64,000 nucleotides of DNA from UBA1141 sp963665155 (GTDB taxonomy: Bacteria; Chloroflexota; Dehalococcoidia; Lucifugimonadales; UBA3495). The stretch spans positions 1,674,001-1,738,000 of the forward strand of contig OY761986.2 of assembly GCA_963665155.2 (NCBI GenBank), given 5' to 3'. How positions within the stretch are numbered: position 1 is the first letter of the stretch; each line of letters opens with the position of its first letter. The notes beneath the pieces were generated by a model. That model was given only the letters and a program-made list of their open reading frames with translations, was not told the origin of the DNA and did no database searches. The position numbers and the translations under genes are program-made. Of the stretch, positions 1 through 8,953 are shown in pieces.

Positions 1-232
1 CCAGAAATGTCCTATCCGCCAGACCAAAATCGGTAGCCCGGTGGGTGACGAAGCTGTCTATCTCCTCAAAGGTCCCTTCATCCATGAGCAGCGCCAGCCG
101 TTCCCTAGCCGTGAGCTTCCCCCGGCTGTGCTGTGCGTCGATGCGTTGCTGACCACCGCCTTTTTGGGACTGCAGGCGCAGTTTTTCCAGTGATTCGAGT
201 TTTTGATCTATGGTTCTTTTTTCCTCAGTCAC
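1..232 (-). CDS. acyl-CoA carboxylase carboxyltransferase (beta) subunit, 5' end only
   Basis: Only the N-terminal 77 residues are present; the gene continues past the left edge. The translation from a GTG at 230-232 contains [19 protein letters not shown], the hallmark N-terminus of biotin-dependent propionyl-/acetyl-CoA carboxylase carboxyltransferase subunits (PccB/AccD-like), which move the carboxyl group from biotin to an acyl-CoA. CTGGAG, close upstream of the GTG, is a candidate Shine-Dalgarno, and a TAG lies in frame just before, so the start is well bounded. It is divergent from folP. The exact acyl-CoA substrate cannot be told from this fragment. Confidence 0.85.
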   Translation of the reverse strand, partial: MTEEKRTIDQKLESLEKLRLQSQKGGGQQRIDAQHSRGKLTARERLALLMDEGTFEEIDSFVTHRATDFGLADRTFL

Positions 233-438
233 TGCACGCTCCAGAGTTACCTAAAGGGAATGGGACAATAAATTACGTTGATGTCCGGGAATGAGGTCCG
301 GCTATACGAAAACCAGTCCCGAATATTACGCTCATGCCATAGCCCTAGCCGACGCTAAAAGCTGGGGGGTGAGCTTCATCCTAGCAGACGGGTATATCCC
401 GTGCAAGGCAGGGCAAGAGTGATAGAATTGGCCTGCGT

Positions 439-1374
439 ATGAACCAACCGAACGACAAGAAACGCCAGGGTCAATTCAGCCTCACGAACATCAAGGTTGC
501 CAACGGCGAGCCATTGGTGTGGGGAAAACGAACCTACATTATGGGGATCATCAATCTGACCCCCGACTCATTTTCGGGCGACGGTTTGGCTTCGGACGTT
601 GAAGCAGCATTGGATCAAGCCCTTCGCTTTCAAGACGAAGGAGCGGATTTTCTGGATATAGGCGGCGAGTCCACCCGACCCACCTCTGTCCCTATCACCC
701 CTGAAGAAGAGTTGGGCCGTCTGCTGCCCGCTCTCGGGGCAATCGCCAAACGGGTGTCGATCCCTATCAGCGTGGACACCTACAAGGCCCCGGTAGCCCG
801 TCAGGCCGTCCAGGCTGGAGCGGTTATAATCAACGACGTGTGGGGCTTGAAGGCGGACCCGGAATTGGCGGACGTGGCCGCACAGGCGGGGGTTCCGTTG
901 ATAATCATGCACAACCAGAAAACCCGCGATTACGAAGATTTACTGCCTGACATCTTCGATAGCCTTTCCGAGAGCGTGGCAACAGCCAAGAATGCTGGCG
1001 TGACGGATGGCAACATCATTCTTGATCCGGGCATCGGCTTCGGCAAAACTCCAGACCACAACCTGGAAATACTCCATCGCTTGGAAGAATTCAAGGGCTT
1101 GGGTTACCCCTTGCTGGTGGGAACATCCCGTAAATCCACCATCCGTTTGACGCTGGAACTGCCAACCGGCCAATCAGGAGCTAACTCAGCGTGCAGCAAC
1201 GCAGTTGGCAAATCTTTAGAACCGTTGATTCAAGGCACCGCCGCAACCGTGGCATTGGCAATTGCGAGTAGCGCAGACATCGTCCGGGTTCACGACGTGA
1301 AGGAGATGCGAAGTGTGTGCCGAATGAGCGACGCAATTGTCCGCGGCTGGAGGCCTCCAAATTGGAAGCAGTGA
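439..1374 (+). CDS. folP: dihydropteroate synthase FolP
   Basis: Condenses 7,8-dihydropterin pyrophosphate with p-aminobenzoate to give dihydropteroate in folate synthesis. The 311-residue product has the complete TIM-barrel motif set: MGIINLTPDSFSGDG (about 35-49), DIGGESTRP (about 73-81), IINDVWG, DPGIGFGKT and GTSRKS, with a C-terminal RVHDV. Length is slightly above the usual 270-290 because of a ~25-residue N-terminal lead. The stop TGA at 1372-1374 overlaps the GTG of folK, indicating translational coupling of two consecutive folate enzymes. Elsewhere in the window folB and a pterin dehydratase are separate. Confidence 0.95.
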   Translation: MNQPNDKKRQGQFSLTNIKVANGEPLVWGKRTYIMGIINLTPDSFSGDGLASDVEAALDQALRFQDEGADFLDIGGESTRPTSVPITPEEELGRLLPALGAIAKRVSIPISVDTYKAPVARQAVQAGAVIINDVWGLKADPELADVAAQAGVPLIIMHNQKTRDYEDLLPDIFDSLSESVATAKNAGVTDGNIILDPGIGFGKTPDHNLEILHRLEEFKGLGYPLLVGTSRKSTIRLTLELPTGQSGANSACSNAVGKSLEPLIQGTAATVALAIASSADIVRVHDVKEMRSVCRMSDAIVRGWRPPNWKQ

Positions 1375-1940
1375 CCGGGAAATGGGAAAAGGCCTATCTT
1401 GGATTGGGCTCCAACTTGGGCTGCCGGGAAGAAAACCTGGCCGCGGCGATCCACAAGCTGAATGAGGTTCCTAAAATTCCAACAAGCAGTGATCTAAACA
1501 CCTGCACACCGGAAGCAGAAGTAATCAGGGTCTTGCGCTCTTCGGGGATTTACGAGACTGCCCCCTGGGGATTGGAAGATCAACCCGAATTCTTGAATTC
1601 CGTCATAGAAGTAGAAACCATGCTGACGCCAGCGGGTCTGCTGGAACGAACAAAAGGCGTTGAAGAGGCATTAGGGCGGCAGCCGGGAGTGCGCTACGGG
1701 CCCCGGCTAATCGATATAGATATTCTTTTGTTCGGTAGCCAAGTTGTCGAACAAGCAGACCTACAGATTCCCCACCCCCGGTTGCATCTCAGAGCGTTTG
1801 CGCTGATACCTCTGGCGGAATTGGTTTCGTCGTTGGTCCACCCGGTCTTAGACCTCACGGTCGGACATTTGGTTCGGCAGGTCGATGGCCGGGAAGGGGT
1901 CAGGTCTTGGGCCTCGCCGCCGGCAGTTTTGGGGAAATAG
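1371..1940 (+). CDS. folK: 2-amino-4-hydroxy-6-hydroxymethyldihydropteridine pyrophosphokinase FolK
   Basis: Transfers pyrophosphate from ATP to hydroxymethyl-dihydropterin, the step just before FolP. The product (about 189 residues) has YLGLGSNLG near the N-terminus, then YETAPWG, and the signature RYGPRLIDIDILLFG, followed by IPHPRLHLRAFALIPLAEL. I place the start at GTG 1371, which overlaps the folP stop (GTGA); an earlier in-frame ATG at 1317 would lie inside folP and adds non-conserved residues. About 25 residues (near 40-60) form an insertion between the first strand and YETAPWG that most homologues lack. Confidence 0.93.
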   Translation: MTGKWEKAYLGLGSNLGCREENLAAAIHKLNEVPKIPTSSDLNTCTPEAEVIRVLRSSGIYETAPWGLEDQPEFLNSVIEVETMLTPAGLLERTKGVEEALGRQPGVRYGPRLIDIDILLFGSQVVEQADLQIPHPRLHLRAFALIPLAELVSSLVHPVLDLTVGHLVRQVDGREGVRSWASPPAVLGK

Positions 1941-2054
1941 GTGGCTGTAAGTGGGTTTATTAGTCTGGAAGGACAGTCGGCATTGAGAGTCGCCGGTTTA
2001 AATTAGAGCCATATCCAAGCATCGGCAGACGCCGTCTGCGCTTGCATAACATAC

Positions 2055-2082
2055 TTCCGGTTCATTTCCGGTTCATTTCCGG
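2055..2082 (+). repeat. 11-bp direct repeat, 2.5 copies
   Basis: TTCCGGTTCAT occurs twice head to tail (2055-2065, 2066-2076) and is followed by a partial third copy TTCCGG. The 11-bp period is about one helical turn. It sits about 200 bp before groL and could be either a slippage product or a tandem binding site. Confidence 0.7.
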
Positions 2083-2195
2083 AATGATGCCGAGAACCCG
2101 ACTGTTTCGCCAGCAATGGCCCCTGCCTGTTGACATTCGCCGCAGACTAGCGGATATTTTACCCTGGGCAGTTTGCGCCAACCAGAAATGTTTGT

Positions 2196-2225
2196 TTGCT
2201 GGCTGGTATCAGTCAGACTTAAAAT
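2196..2225 (+). promoter_or_regulatory. possible sigma-70-type promoter for groL
   Basis: TTGCTG (2196-2201) and TAAAAT (2220-2225) are separated by 18 bp, about 50 bp before the groL start. The match is partial and no experimental support is available. Confidence 0.35.
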
Positions 2226-2277
2226 TACCGGCCCATAGTTGATAATAAACCGTTGATAAATAACCAAGGAGACGACA

Positions 2278-3903
2278 ATGGCGGACAAGCAGTTAACTTT
2301 TGATGAAGATGCCCGCACTAGCTTGATGCGCGGGGTTGAACAACTAGCCAGGGTGGTCGGGTTGACTCTAGGGCCCAGCGGTCGAAATGTGCTGCTGAGC
2401 CGGATGTTCGGACTTCCCATAGTCTGCAGCGATGGTGTGACCATTGCCAAAGAAGTCGAACTGGCCGAGCCCTACGAGAACATGGGCGCTCAGTTGGTAA
2501 AAGAGGCAGCATCCAAGACCAATGATATGGTGGGAGACGGCACGACTACGTCGGTGGTGCTGGCCCAAGCCATAGTCAAAGGCGGCTTTTTGAACGTTGC
2601 CGCTGGGGCCAATGGCACAGCGATTAAATCAGGTATCGATCAAGCCGTAGAGGCGATCAGCGAAGAACTGAAAAGGATGGCGATACCGGTGGAAAACCGT
2701 GAGCAGATCGCTAGGGTGGCAGCTTTGTCGGCCCACGAGGAAGCCATTGCTGCGTTGATAGCCGACGCCATGGACAAAGTTGGCAGGGACGGGGTCATCA
2801 CCATCGAAGAATCCAAAGTGATGGACGACGAACTGGAAGTGGTAGAAGGTGTGCGATTGGACAGAGGCTACCTATCGCCCCACTTCGTCACTGATACCCA
2901 ACGGATGGAAGTAATATTGGAAGAGCCGCTATTTCTGATCTGTGATCAGAAAATCAGTTCACCGAATGACTTAGTCCCAATCATGGAAAAAGTCATTGAA
3001 GCAGGTCGCAAACCGTTAGTTATTATCGCTGAAGACGTAGACGGAGAAGCTCTGGCCACCCTGGTGATCAACAAAGTGCGAGGCACCTTGGACTGCGTTG
3101 CTATCAAGGCGCCTGGCTTCGGCGAGCGGCGGAAAGCTCTGTTGCAAGATATGTCCATCGTAACCGGCGGCGAGGTCATCAGCGCCGATGTCGGCCTGAC
3201 TTTGGAGGGCGCGGAATTGTCCCATTTGGGTTCGGCGCGCCGGGTGGTTATCCAAAAAGACGACTCGGTGATCGTAGAGGGCAGGGGCTCTGAAGATGCA
3301 ATCAAAGATAGGGTGAACCAGCTACGGGTTCAAATCGAGGAAACGATCTCCGACTATGACCGGGAAAAACTCGAAGAGCGGCGTGCTTCCTTGGTCGGCG
3401 GTGTCGCCGTGGTCAAAGTGGGCGGCATTACAGAGCCAGAGGTTAACGAACGCAAATCCCGTACCGAGGATGCCCTGTCCGCCACCCGGGCCGCTGTGGA
3501 AGAAGGGATTGTTCCCGGAGGCGGTGTAGCCATTATTCGAGCAGGCTTAGTGCTGGACGATCTGGAAAAGAAGGTTGAAGGCGACGAAGCAGTAGGTGTC
3601 CGACTGGTTAGGGATGCTTTGAGTGCGCCTTTGATGCTTATCTCTGACAACGCTGGCCATCCCGGAGAGGTCGTTCTGGAGAAAGTACGGAGCGGCGAAG
3701 GCGACTGGGGTTTTGATGCCGAGTTAGGCGAGTACTGCCACCTGATTGAGCGAGGCATCGTGGACCCGGTTAAGGTTACCCGTTCGGCACTGTCCAACGC
3801 AGGCAGCATCGCGGGGATGATGATCACAACCCAGGCGATCATCACCGAGATTCCCGAGTTCAAGCCACTACCCCAAGACATGCAGGATTTCATGCACGAC
3901 TAG
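2278..3903 (+). CDS. groL: chaperonin GroEL (60 kDa), standalone
   Basis: ATP-driven protein-folding chaperonin forming the 14-mer barrel in the cytoplasm. 541 residues, full length, with nucleotide-binding motifs LGPSGRN (31-37), SDGVTIAKE (51-59) and GDGTT (86-90), the [12 protein letters not shown] signature near residue 410 and the equatorial DAELGEY region. Start ATG has AAGGAG 5-10 bp upstream. Two oddities: no groES lies upstream or downstream here, and the C-terminus ends MQDFMHD instead of the flexible Gly-Gly-Met tail. That suggests either a second, specialised groEL paralogue or a lineage where groES lies elsewhere. Function as a chaperonin is certain; client specificity is unknown. 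Confidence 0.96.
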   Translation: MADKQLTFDEDARTSLMRGVEQLARVVGLTLGPSGRNVLLSRMFGLPIVCSDGVTIAKEVELAEPYENMGAQLVKEAASKTNDMVGDGTTTSVVLAQAIVKGGFLNVAAGANGTAIKSGIDQAVEAISEELKRMAIPVENREQIARVAALSAHEEAIAALIADAMDKVGRDGVITIEESKVMDDELEVVEGVRLDRGYLSPHFVTDTQRMEVILEEPLFLICDQKISSPNDLVPIMEKVIEAGRKPLVIIAEDVDGEALATLVINKVRGTLDCVAIKAPGFGERRKALLQDMSIVTGGEVISADVGLTLEGAELSHLGSARRVVIQKDDSVIVEGRGSEDAIKDRVNQLRVQIEETISDYDREKLEERRASLVGGVAVVKVGGITEPEVNERKSRTEDALSATRAAVEEGIVPGGGVAIIRAGLVLDDLEKKVEGDEAVGVRLVRDALSAPLMLISDNAGHPGEVVLEKVRSGEGDWGFDAELGEYCHLIERGIVDPVKVTRSALSNAGSIAGMMITTQAIITEIPEFKPLPQDMQDFMHD

Positions 3904-4003
3904 GGATCAAAACGCTTACGGAACCACCCAGACGGTATCGCTCGGACGGAACCATTCGGACTGATGTGTCCGGACCGAACTCATTATTCGAAACTGTTAA
4001 TAA

Positions 4004-4060
4004 AAGCCCGGCCCGTAGGACCACCGGCCCACGCCGTTGAACCATCGAGCCGGGCTCTTT
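4004..4060 (+). terminator. possible rho-independent terminator after groL
   Basis: AGCCCGGC (from about 4005) can pair with GCCGGGCT ending near 4056, followed by CTTT. The loop is long (about 37 nt, itself GC-rich), so a larger structured RNA element is also possible. It lies between groL and the next gene, which is close downstream. Confidence 0.4.
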
Positions 4061-4070
4061 GGAAAGTGCC

Positions 4071-4592
4071 ATGAACGGCAACCCCCTGGACAGGGAATCC
4101 ATCGGCAAACTAATCCACAATGCTCCTTCCTTGGTGGGAGACTTCGTTTCGCTGGAGCAGCAACTACAGCCAAACGGCTTCGACCTTTCTTTGCGGGAAA
4201 TATGCAACTTGGTCTCCCCGGGTAGCATCGGCGCAGAACCAGACGGGCGAGAGTTATCGGGACTGGAGCCTCTGCTGTTCGACTCCGGCGGTTGGCTGCA
4301 AGTTGCCCCCGGTCCCTACCTGATTACGTTCAATGAGGTGGTCAACCTACCCTTGGACGTTATGGCTCTCGGACGTCCCCGGTCCAGCCTTCTCCGCAGC
4401 GGAGTCAGCATTCACACCGCTGTCTGGGATGCTGGCTATCGCGGCCGGTCTCAATCCTTGATGGTGGTGCATCATTCGGGCGGGTACCGCGTTCAAAGGG
4501 ATGCCAGATTGATGCAGTTGGTATTTTTCCAGTTGTCCACCGCCGTCAGCCAAGGCTATCAGGGCCGGTTCCAAAGCGAGAATATTGGCTAA
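4071..4592 (+). CDS. dCTP deaminase / dUTPase family protein
   Basis: Predicted trimeric dUTPase-fold nucleotide hydrolase or deaminase that keeps dUTP low. About 173 residues from ATG 4071 (a TTG at 4059 is an in-frame alternative). Recognisable motifs are NGFDLSLREI (Dcd-like N-terminus), GRPRSSLLRSGV (uracil-nucleotide motif RSS), DAGYRGRSQSLMVV (conserved Gly-Tyr-x-Gly turn) and RDARLMQLVFF. The family includes both dCTP deaminases and dUTPases, and I cannot decide the reaction from motifs alone. The stop overlaps a possible TTG of the following queG reading frame, so co-transcription is likely. Confidence 0.8.
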   Translation: MNGNPLDRESIGKLIHNAPSLVGDFVSLEQQLQPNGFDLSLREICNLVSPGSIGAEPDGRELSGLEPLLFDSGGWLQVAPGPYLITFNEVVNLPLDVMALGRPRSSLLRSGVSIHTAVWDAGYRGRSQSLMVVHHSGGYRVQRDARLMQLVFFQLSTAVSQGYQGRFQSENIG

Positions 4593-4650
4593 GGCGAATA
4601 CCACATCAACCGCCCCCGGCGCCTACGATCAAGAATCGGGAGAAATCTCC

Positions 4651-6093
4651 ATGGCCGAAGCCAAATCCATTATCACTTCCTATGCACGGGAGGTGGGCTT
4701 CGATCTGGTGAAGGTGGCATCGGCTCAAGAGTTCTCCGAGGACCGCAAGATTACCCTGGATCGGATCAGAGATGGGCTGATGGACGGTCTGCCGTGGTTC
4801 AATCAGTCCAGAGTGCTCCGCGGAGCCAACCCCCAAGAATTACTCCCGGGTGCACGCTCGATTATTTGCTTGGGCTTGAATTATTTCGAGTCCAGCCAGG
4901 ATTACGGACAGGATTCGCCCGAGTCCGAAACACCCTTCGGTAAGGTGGCCCGCTATGCTTGGGGCCGGGACTACCACAAGATAATAAAAAAGCGCATGCG
5001 GGATTACGTGGCCGGGGAGAGATTGGGCCGGGAGAGATTGGGCCGGGAGAGATTGGGCCGGGAGAGATTGGGCCGGGAGAGATTGGGCCGGGAGAGATTG
5101 GGCCGGGAGAGATTGGGCCGGGAGAGATTGGGCCGGGAGAATTTGGCCGAAGACTTTAAGGCCCGTTGGTACGTTGACGACGGCCCCATGCTGGACCGAG
5201 CGGCGGCCCATAGAGCCGGCCTGGGCTGGTTTGGCAAAAACACCAATATCCTTACCCCTAGCCTGGGTTCTTGGGTCTTCCTGGGCCAGATAATCACGGA
5301 CCTGGACTTGGAGCCCGACCAACCGCTGAAAAAGACCTGCGGTAACTGCGTTCGCTGCATCGACGCCTGCCCTACCGGGGCGATAACCGCCCCTTACGTG
5401 GTAGACAATGCCAAATGTATCTCTTATTTGACCATCGAGAACCGCGGCGATATTCCCCTAGCGCTGCGGCCTCAGATTGGTGACTGGATATTTGGTTGCG
5501 ACATCTGCCAGGACGTGTGCCCAGTGAACCAAAAAACCTCTCCAGCGCCCACATTGTGGCAGCGGAAAGAGTACGAGGAGGATAGTCCGCAACACGAATC
5601 TCCTATCGGTGAAGTATCTGCCGGGGACGTTAGTGCAGCCGCGGACAGGGAGCGAACGGCAGGTTCAACGGACAAACAGGAAAGGAAGAGATTCCCACCG
5701 GGGCAAGCTCCACCGGCAGCGCATTCCAAGATCGAAGTCCTGGACCTAGTGGAGCTTCTCGGAATGACCGAAGATGACTTCCGTCTCCGGTTCCGGGGCA
5801 GTCCCATACTGAGGGCCAAACGGGTTGGGATTCAGCGAAACGCTTGCGTCGCCCTCGGCAACAAGGGCGATCCGGTGGCGGTCCCGGCTTTGCGCTTGGC
5901 CTTATCCTCCGACGAATCTCTGGTGCGGGGCCACGCTGCGTGGGCATTGGGGAATATAGGCATCACCGGAGCTAGGGAGGCGTTGCAGCAGGCCCAAACC
6001 GATGAGGAAGACGATAGCGTTTTACAAGAAATCGATCAGGCCTTGGATTGTTTCAAACATCTAGATTCAGCCGCAACGAATCCAGCCTGTTAG
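4651..6093 (+). CDS. queG: epoxyqueuosine reductase QueG with internal tandem-repeat insertion
   Basis: Cobalamin- and Fe-S-dependent enzyme for the last step of queuosine tRNA modification. From ATG 4651 (GGGAG 8 bp upstream; TTG 4585 is an alternative) the product is about 480 residues. Two ferredoxin-like clusters are visible, CGNCVRCIDACPTGAI and CDICQDVCPVNQ, followed by a low-complexity linker and a C-terminal HEAT-repeat segment (LGNKGDPVAVPALR, HAAWALGNIG) that binds tRNA in this family. Between the KKRMRDYV helix and the FKARWYVDDGPMLDRAAA core is a run of GRERL units encoded by a 15-bp minisatellite (5011-5145). The reading frame stays open throughout, so the enzyme is probably functional. 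Confidence 0.95.
   Translation: MAEAKSIITSYAREVGFDLVKVASAQEFSEDRKITLDRIRDGLMDGLPWFNQSRVLRGANPQELLPGARSIICLGLNYFESSQDYGQDSPESETPFGKVARYAWGRDYHKIIKKRMRDYVAGERLGRERLGRERLGRERLGRERLGRERLGRERLGRERLGRENLAEDFKARWYVDDGPMLDRAAAHRAGLGWFGKNTNILTPSLGSWVFLGQIITDLDLEPDQPLKKTCGNCVRCIDACPTGAITAPYVVDNAKCISYLTIENRGDIPLALRPQIGDWIFGCDICQDVCPVNQKTSPAPTLWQRKEYEEDSPQHESPIGEVSAGDVSAAADRERTAGSTDKQERKRFPPGQAPPAAHSKIEVLDLVELLGMTEDDFRLRFRGSPILRAKRVGIQRNACVALGNKGDPVAVPALRLALSSDESLVRGHAAWALGNIGITGAREALQQAQTDEEDDSVLQEIDQALDCFKHLDSAATNPAC
5011..5145 (+). repeat. 15-bp in-frame minisatellite in queG, 9 copies
   Basis: GGCCGGGAGAGATTG repeats head to tail nine times; the seven central copies (5026-5130) are identical and the two outer copies differ at one or two bases. 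It encodes (GRERL)n, a highly charged, probably helical segment. Identity between copies points to recent expansion, and copy number is likely to vary between strains. Confidence 0.97.
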
Positions 6094-6183
6094 ACAACAA
6101 ACGCCAGCATTCGACCAGTCGTCCAGCCGGACTCTGCTATCAATCTCGCAAAGAAATAACCTAGGTAGATGAAGCCGCCCGGT

Positions 6184-6744
6184 TCAGTTTGGGCTCGCCC
6201 CTTGTTTGGAGTTTTCCGTAGCGGCCCGGGCTGGCCCCTTCTTTCTTCTCCGGCGAGGAGCGGACTGGGGTGGCGCGAGGGTACCCCGGCGGTGGTTCTT
6301 GCCGAACTTGAGCTTCTTCATTTCTTCTTCTATCAGAAGAAAATCGTTCTTGGGCAAGAGGTGCAAGTTGCCCTGGAACGCCATGTACCAGTTCTCAGGT
6401 GGCCACCGTTTAACGTAGTCCAGCCGAGGTGCGAGAAGGTTGGCGTCGATGTACTGGTGGTCGTCCAAGACAACTTCAGGCTTTATTTTAATTTGGTATG
6501 GCCACTCGGCGCACCCCTCGTTTTCCCAAACCGGGCCTTCCCCCTCAAAATAAGAGGAGGTAGCAGTTGCCGTGGCAGTAAAGTTCCGGTCACCCGACAC
6601 ATAAAACAGCACACGGTCACCGTTTTCAATCCTTTCGATCTTGCGCCGGTGCTGGGATTTTAGTCCTTGTAGTGTAAACCCCAATTCTTGCGTTATCCGG
6701 TAGTTATTGGGGTTGCATATGATCATCCAAAAATTGTGGGGCAT
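6184..6744 (-). CDS. EVE domain-containing protein
   Basis: About 186 residues from an ATG at 6744 (GAGGTTAGGA just upstream; an upstream in-frame ATG at 6813 adds 23 unrelated residues). The sequence FWMIICNPNNYRI at the N-terminus, GDRVLFYVSG in the middle and a basic C-terminal tail (APRRRRKKGPARA) fit the EVE/PUA-like superfamily, small proteins that hold modified bases of DNA or RNA in an aromatic pocket. Many EVE proteins are fused to or sit beside defence nucleases; this one stands alone, convergent with queG. Substrate unknown. The C-terminal 30 residues are low-complexity and probably disordered. Confidence 0.75.
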   Translation of the reverse strand: MPHNFWMIICNPNNYRITQELGFTLQGLKSQHRRKIERIENGDRVLFYVSGDRNFTATATATSSYFEGEGPVWENEGCAEWPYQIKIKPEVVLDDHQYIDANLLAPRLDYVKRWPPENWYMAFQGNLHLLPKNDFLLIEEEMKKLKFGKNHRRGTLAPPQSAPRRRRKKGPARAATENSKQGASPN

Positions 6745-7337
6745 TCCTAACCTCTGATAAAGCGAACCTGGAATCAGGAGCATATATTCGGCCTTGGTAG
6801 AGGCCAACATCAAGGTATCGAATCTAAACTATTATACCACCTGGATTTTGCCGAGAAAGGTCATTTGTTTTGATAGTTGCGCCGCCGAATTATCATAGAC
6901 TCGTTTTTCTGGCCTATCATTTTGATTTCCAGAAATTCTAGAAAATTTGCGGGAGCACTCAGCACTTCATAATTGAATTGCTCTTCATTGCTCCAGTGCC
7001 AGCCGAGCATCGGACCGGAGGTTGGCAGGGGCTCGGTCGCATTTGCCGATATGGGCAGCTTAGTGGCTCAGGCAATGTCCGGTGGAAAATCATTGTATGG
7101 AATTTCGATGGAATTTCATCTGTGATCAGTTGTAATCAGCGTAGATAGCGAGGATCGAAATCTCCGGTGCCAAATGAAATGCCGTCAAGAAATTGCAGTG
7201 GTCGCGACGTGCTCCGCTCGGCTTGTCTGCCCCCGCCGGATTGGTGTACCATCATGCCTGCTACGCAGCCTAGATAGTGCCCAGGCTGGGAAACAAGCAT
7301 GATGACTCGCATGTGTACACATCAAGGGAGGGAGAAC
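6745..7337. other. long intergenic region before the thiolase-like gene
   Basis: No gene is supported. An 11-bp tandem duplication (ATGGAATTTC twice, near 7100-7121) and several short direct repeats are visible. Promoters for the divergent EVE and thiolase-like genes must lie here, but I see no clear -35/-10 pair. Confidence 0.5.
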
Positions 7338-8513
7338 ATGGCATCTAGTGCCTCCAGAGAACGAGAAATTGCGATTGTTGGTGTCGCCGAGTCGGACGAA
7401 ATGGGTACCGTCCCTAACAAGTCGTCCTTGCAGCACCACGGTGAGGCGGCGCACAACGCGCTGGAGGACGCCGGTTTGTCCAAGAGCGATGTCGACGGTT
7501 TGTTCACCGCTGGCTTTTCCACATTGGCTACCGCTGAATACCTAGGTATTCATCCGCAGTTTACCGATAACACTTCGGTGGGCGGTTCTTCTTTTGTGAT
7601 ACACGTAGCCCACGCAATTGCGGCCATTAAGGCGGGATATTGCGAAGTGGCCCTCATCACCCACGGTCAGGCGGGCCGGTCCACACGGGGCCGGGTGCCA
7701 TTGGACCCCAACCAACCCGCATCCCAATACGAGTTTCCCTACGGTCTTATTGGACCTCCGATCAATTATTCAATGGCTTGCACCCGCTACATGCACGAAT
7801 ACGGTGAGGACAGAACCCGGCAGGCAATGGCTGAAATTGCGGTATCGACCAGAAAGTGGGCCAACCTGAACCCCAAGGCAGTAATGTATGAAACGCCCAT
7901 GACTTTCGACGAGTACCACGATTCACGTTGGGTTTCATGGCCCTTTCACCTACCCGATTGCTGTTTGGTGACCGACTCTGGAGCGGCCATTATAGTCACC
8001 ACTGCCGAGCGGGCTAGGTCGTGCCGCAAGCAACCGGTTTGGGTCTTGGGCGCCGCCGAGGGCCACGATCACAACATTATCAGCCAGATGCCTGACTTAA
8101 CCTCCTCAGTCTCAAGGGAGACGGGGCCAAAAGCCTTGGCCCGGGCCGGTGTTAGTCACGAAAATTTAGACCTGACTATGATCTACGATTCGTTTACCTA
8201 CACTACCCTAGTGACCCTGGAAGGACTGGGGTTTTGCAAACCGGGTGAGGGCGCAGACTTTGTCGCTGGTCAGCGCACCGCCCCAGGTGGGGACTTCCCC
8301 CTTAACACCAGTGGCGGTGGCCTGTCCTACACCCACCCGGGCATGTACGGTAGCTTCTTGCTGGTGGAGGCGGCGCGGCAGTTGCGGGGCGAGGCCGGTG
8401 ATCGTCAGGTGCACCGCAAAGGATCCGACAGCCAGAACCCCCAGCTAGCGCTGGTCAACGGCACTGGGGGATCTCTATCGTCCACTGGCACCGTGGTCTT
8501 AGCGACCGATTAA
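7338..8513 (+). CDS. thiolase-like protein (acetyl-CoA acetyltransferase family), atypical active site
   Basis: 391 residues from ATG 7338, preceded by GGGAGGGAG. The fold is recognisable by EIAIVGVAESD at the N-terminus, GAAIIVTTAERA, and the C-terminal NTSGGGLSYTHPGMYG, matching the SCP-x/archaeal thiolase subgroup that in archaea works with an HMG-CoA synthase and a DUF35 acyl carrier protein. The position of the nucleophilic cysteine of biosynthetic thiolases reads TSVGGSSFV, with no cysteine, so classical condensation or thiolysis is doubtful. No DUF35 partner is adjacent. Probably a lipid or CoA-ester enzyme with altered chemistry, but the reaction is not known. Confidence 0.8.
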   Translation: MASSASREREIAIVGVAESDEMGTVPNKSSLQHHGEAAHNALEDAGLSKSDVDGLFTAGFSTLATAEYLGIHPQFTDNTSVGGSSFVIHVAHAIAAIKAGYCEVALITHGQAGRSTRGRVPLDPNQPASQYEFPYGLIGPPINYSMACTRYMHEYGEDRTRQAMAEIAVSTRKWANLNPKAVMYETPMTFDEYHDSRWVSWPFHLPDCCLVTDSGAAIIVTTAERARSCRKQPVWVLGAAEGHDHNIISQMPDLTSSVSRETGPKALARAGVSHENLDLTMIYDSFTYTTLVTLEGLGFCKPGEGADFVAGQRTAPGGDFPLNTSGGGLSYTHPGMYGSFLLVEAARQLRGEAGDRQVHRKGSDSQNPQLALVNGTGGSLSSTGTVVLATD

Positions 8514-8953
8514 TTCAAGATTCTCGGAAGGGGCGCTGATCGATCAGCGCCCCTTCTGAATCTCCACACAACGCCTCCTCAACCCCCTAGCTTCTTGACC
8601 GTACCCTCCGGTCGAGACCAATATAGCCAGGATTCCCGGCACCTGTCATCGCTCCTAACATTTCTATCGCTAATTCCGGCCGCCGCTAATTCCCGCCGCC
8701 GCTCATGACATTCGCTCCACCTTTTTCTATCTCTTTATTTTGCTGCCTAAAACATTTGCCTCTTGGACTCCTCTTTTAGACTCCGGTTTTCGGCTCCGGT
8801 CTTTGGGAAAACGCATAAACCCCATATTCTCGCTTGTGTTGCCTAGCAAGCCATTGGTTAGTCTTGTGCTAGACTGCTCCCGTCACTAACGCTGGGATGG
8901 GGATTTTATCAACCATTCCACCTTTTTACGCAGATTGCGAAAGGATACGGCAT
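8514..8953. other. intergenic region before the tyrosine recombinase
   Basis: Apart from the terminator at its left end, it holds a 16-bp imperfect tandem duplication (CTAATTCCGGCCGCCG and CTAATTCCCGCCGCCG, near 8670-8701) and pyrimidine-rich sequence. No gene is supported; an in-frame ATG at 8897 would extend the recombinase N-terminus by 19 residues. Confidence 0.5.
8528..8555 (+). terminator. hairpin terminator after thiolase-like gene
   Basis: A perfect 28-bp inverted repeat (arms of 14, starting AAGGGGCGCTGATC) begins 15 bp after the stop codon. The T-tract is short, so termination strength is uncertain. Confidence 0.7.

Larger units (their letters stand above)
1941..2277. other. intergenic region between folK and groL
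   Basis: No gene is supported here. It contains a triplicated 11-bp unit (see repeat at 2055-2082) and a possible groL promoter close to the gene. No CIRCE element (TTAGCACTC-N9-GAGTGCTAA) is visible, so HrcA control of this groL copy is not supported. Confidence 0.6.

Noticed and set aside
5011..5145. CRISPR array
   Set aside because: The 15-bp units are contiguous without spacers and lie in frame inside queG; it is a coding minisatellite.
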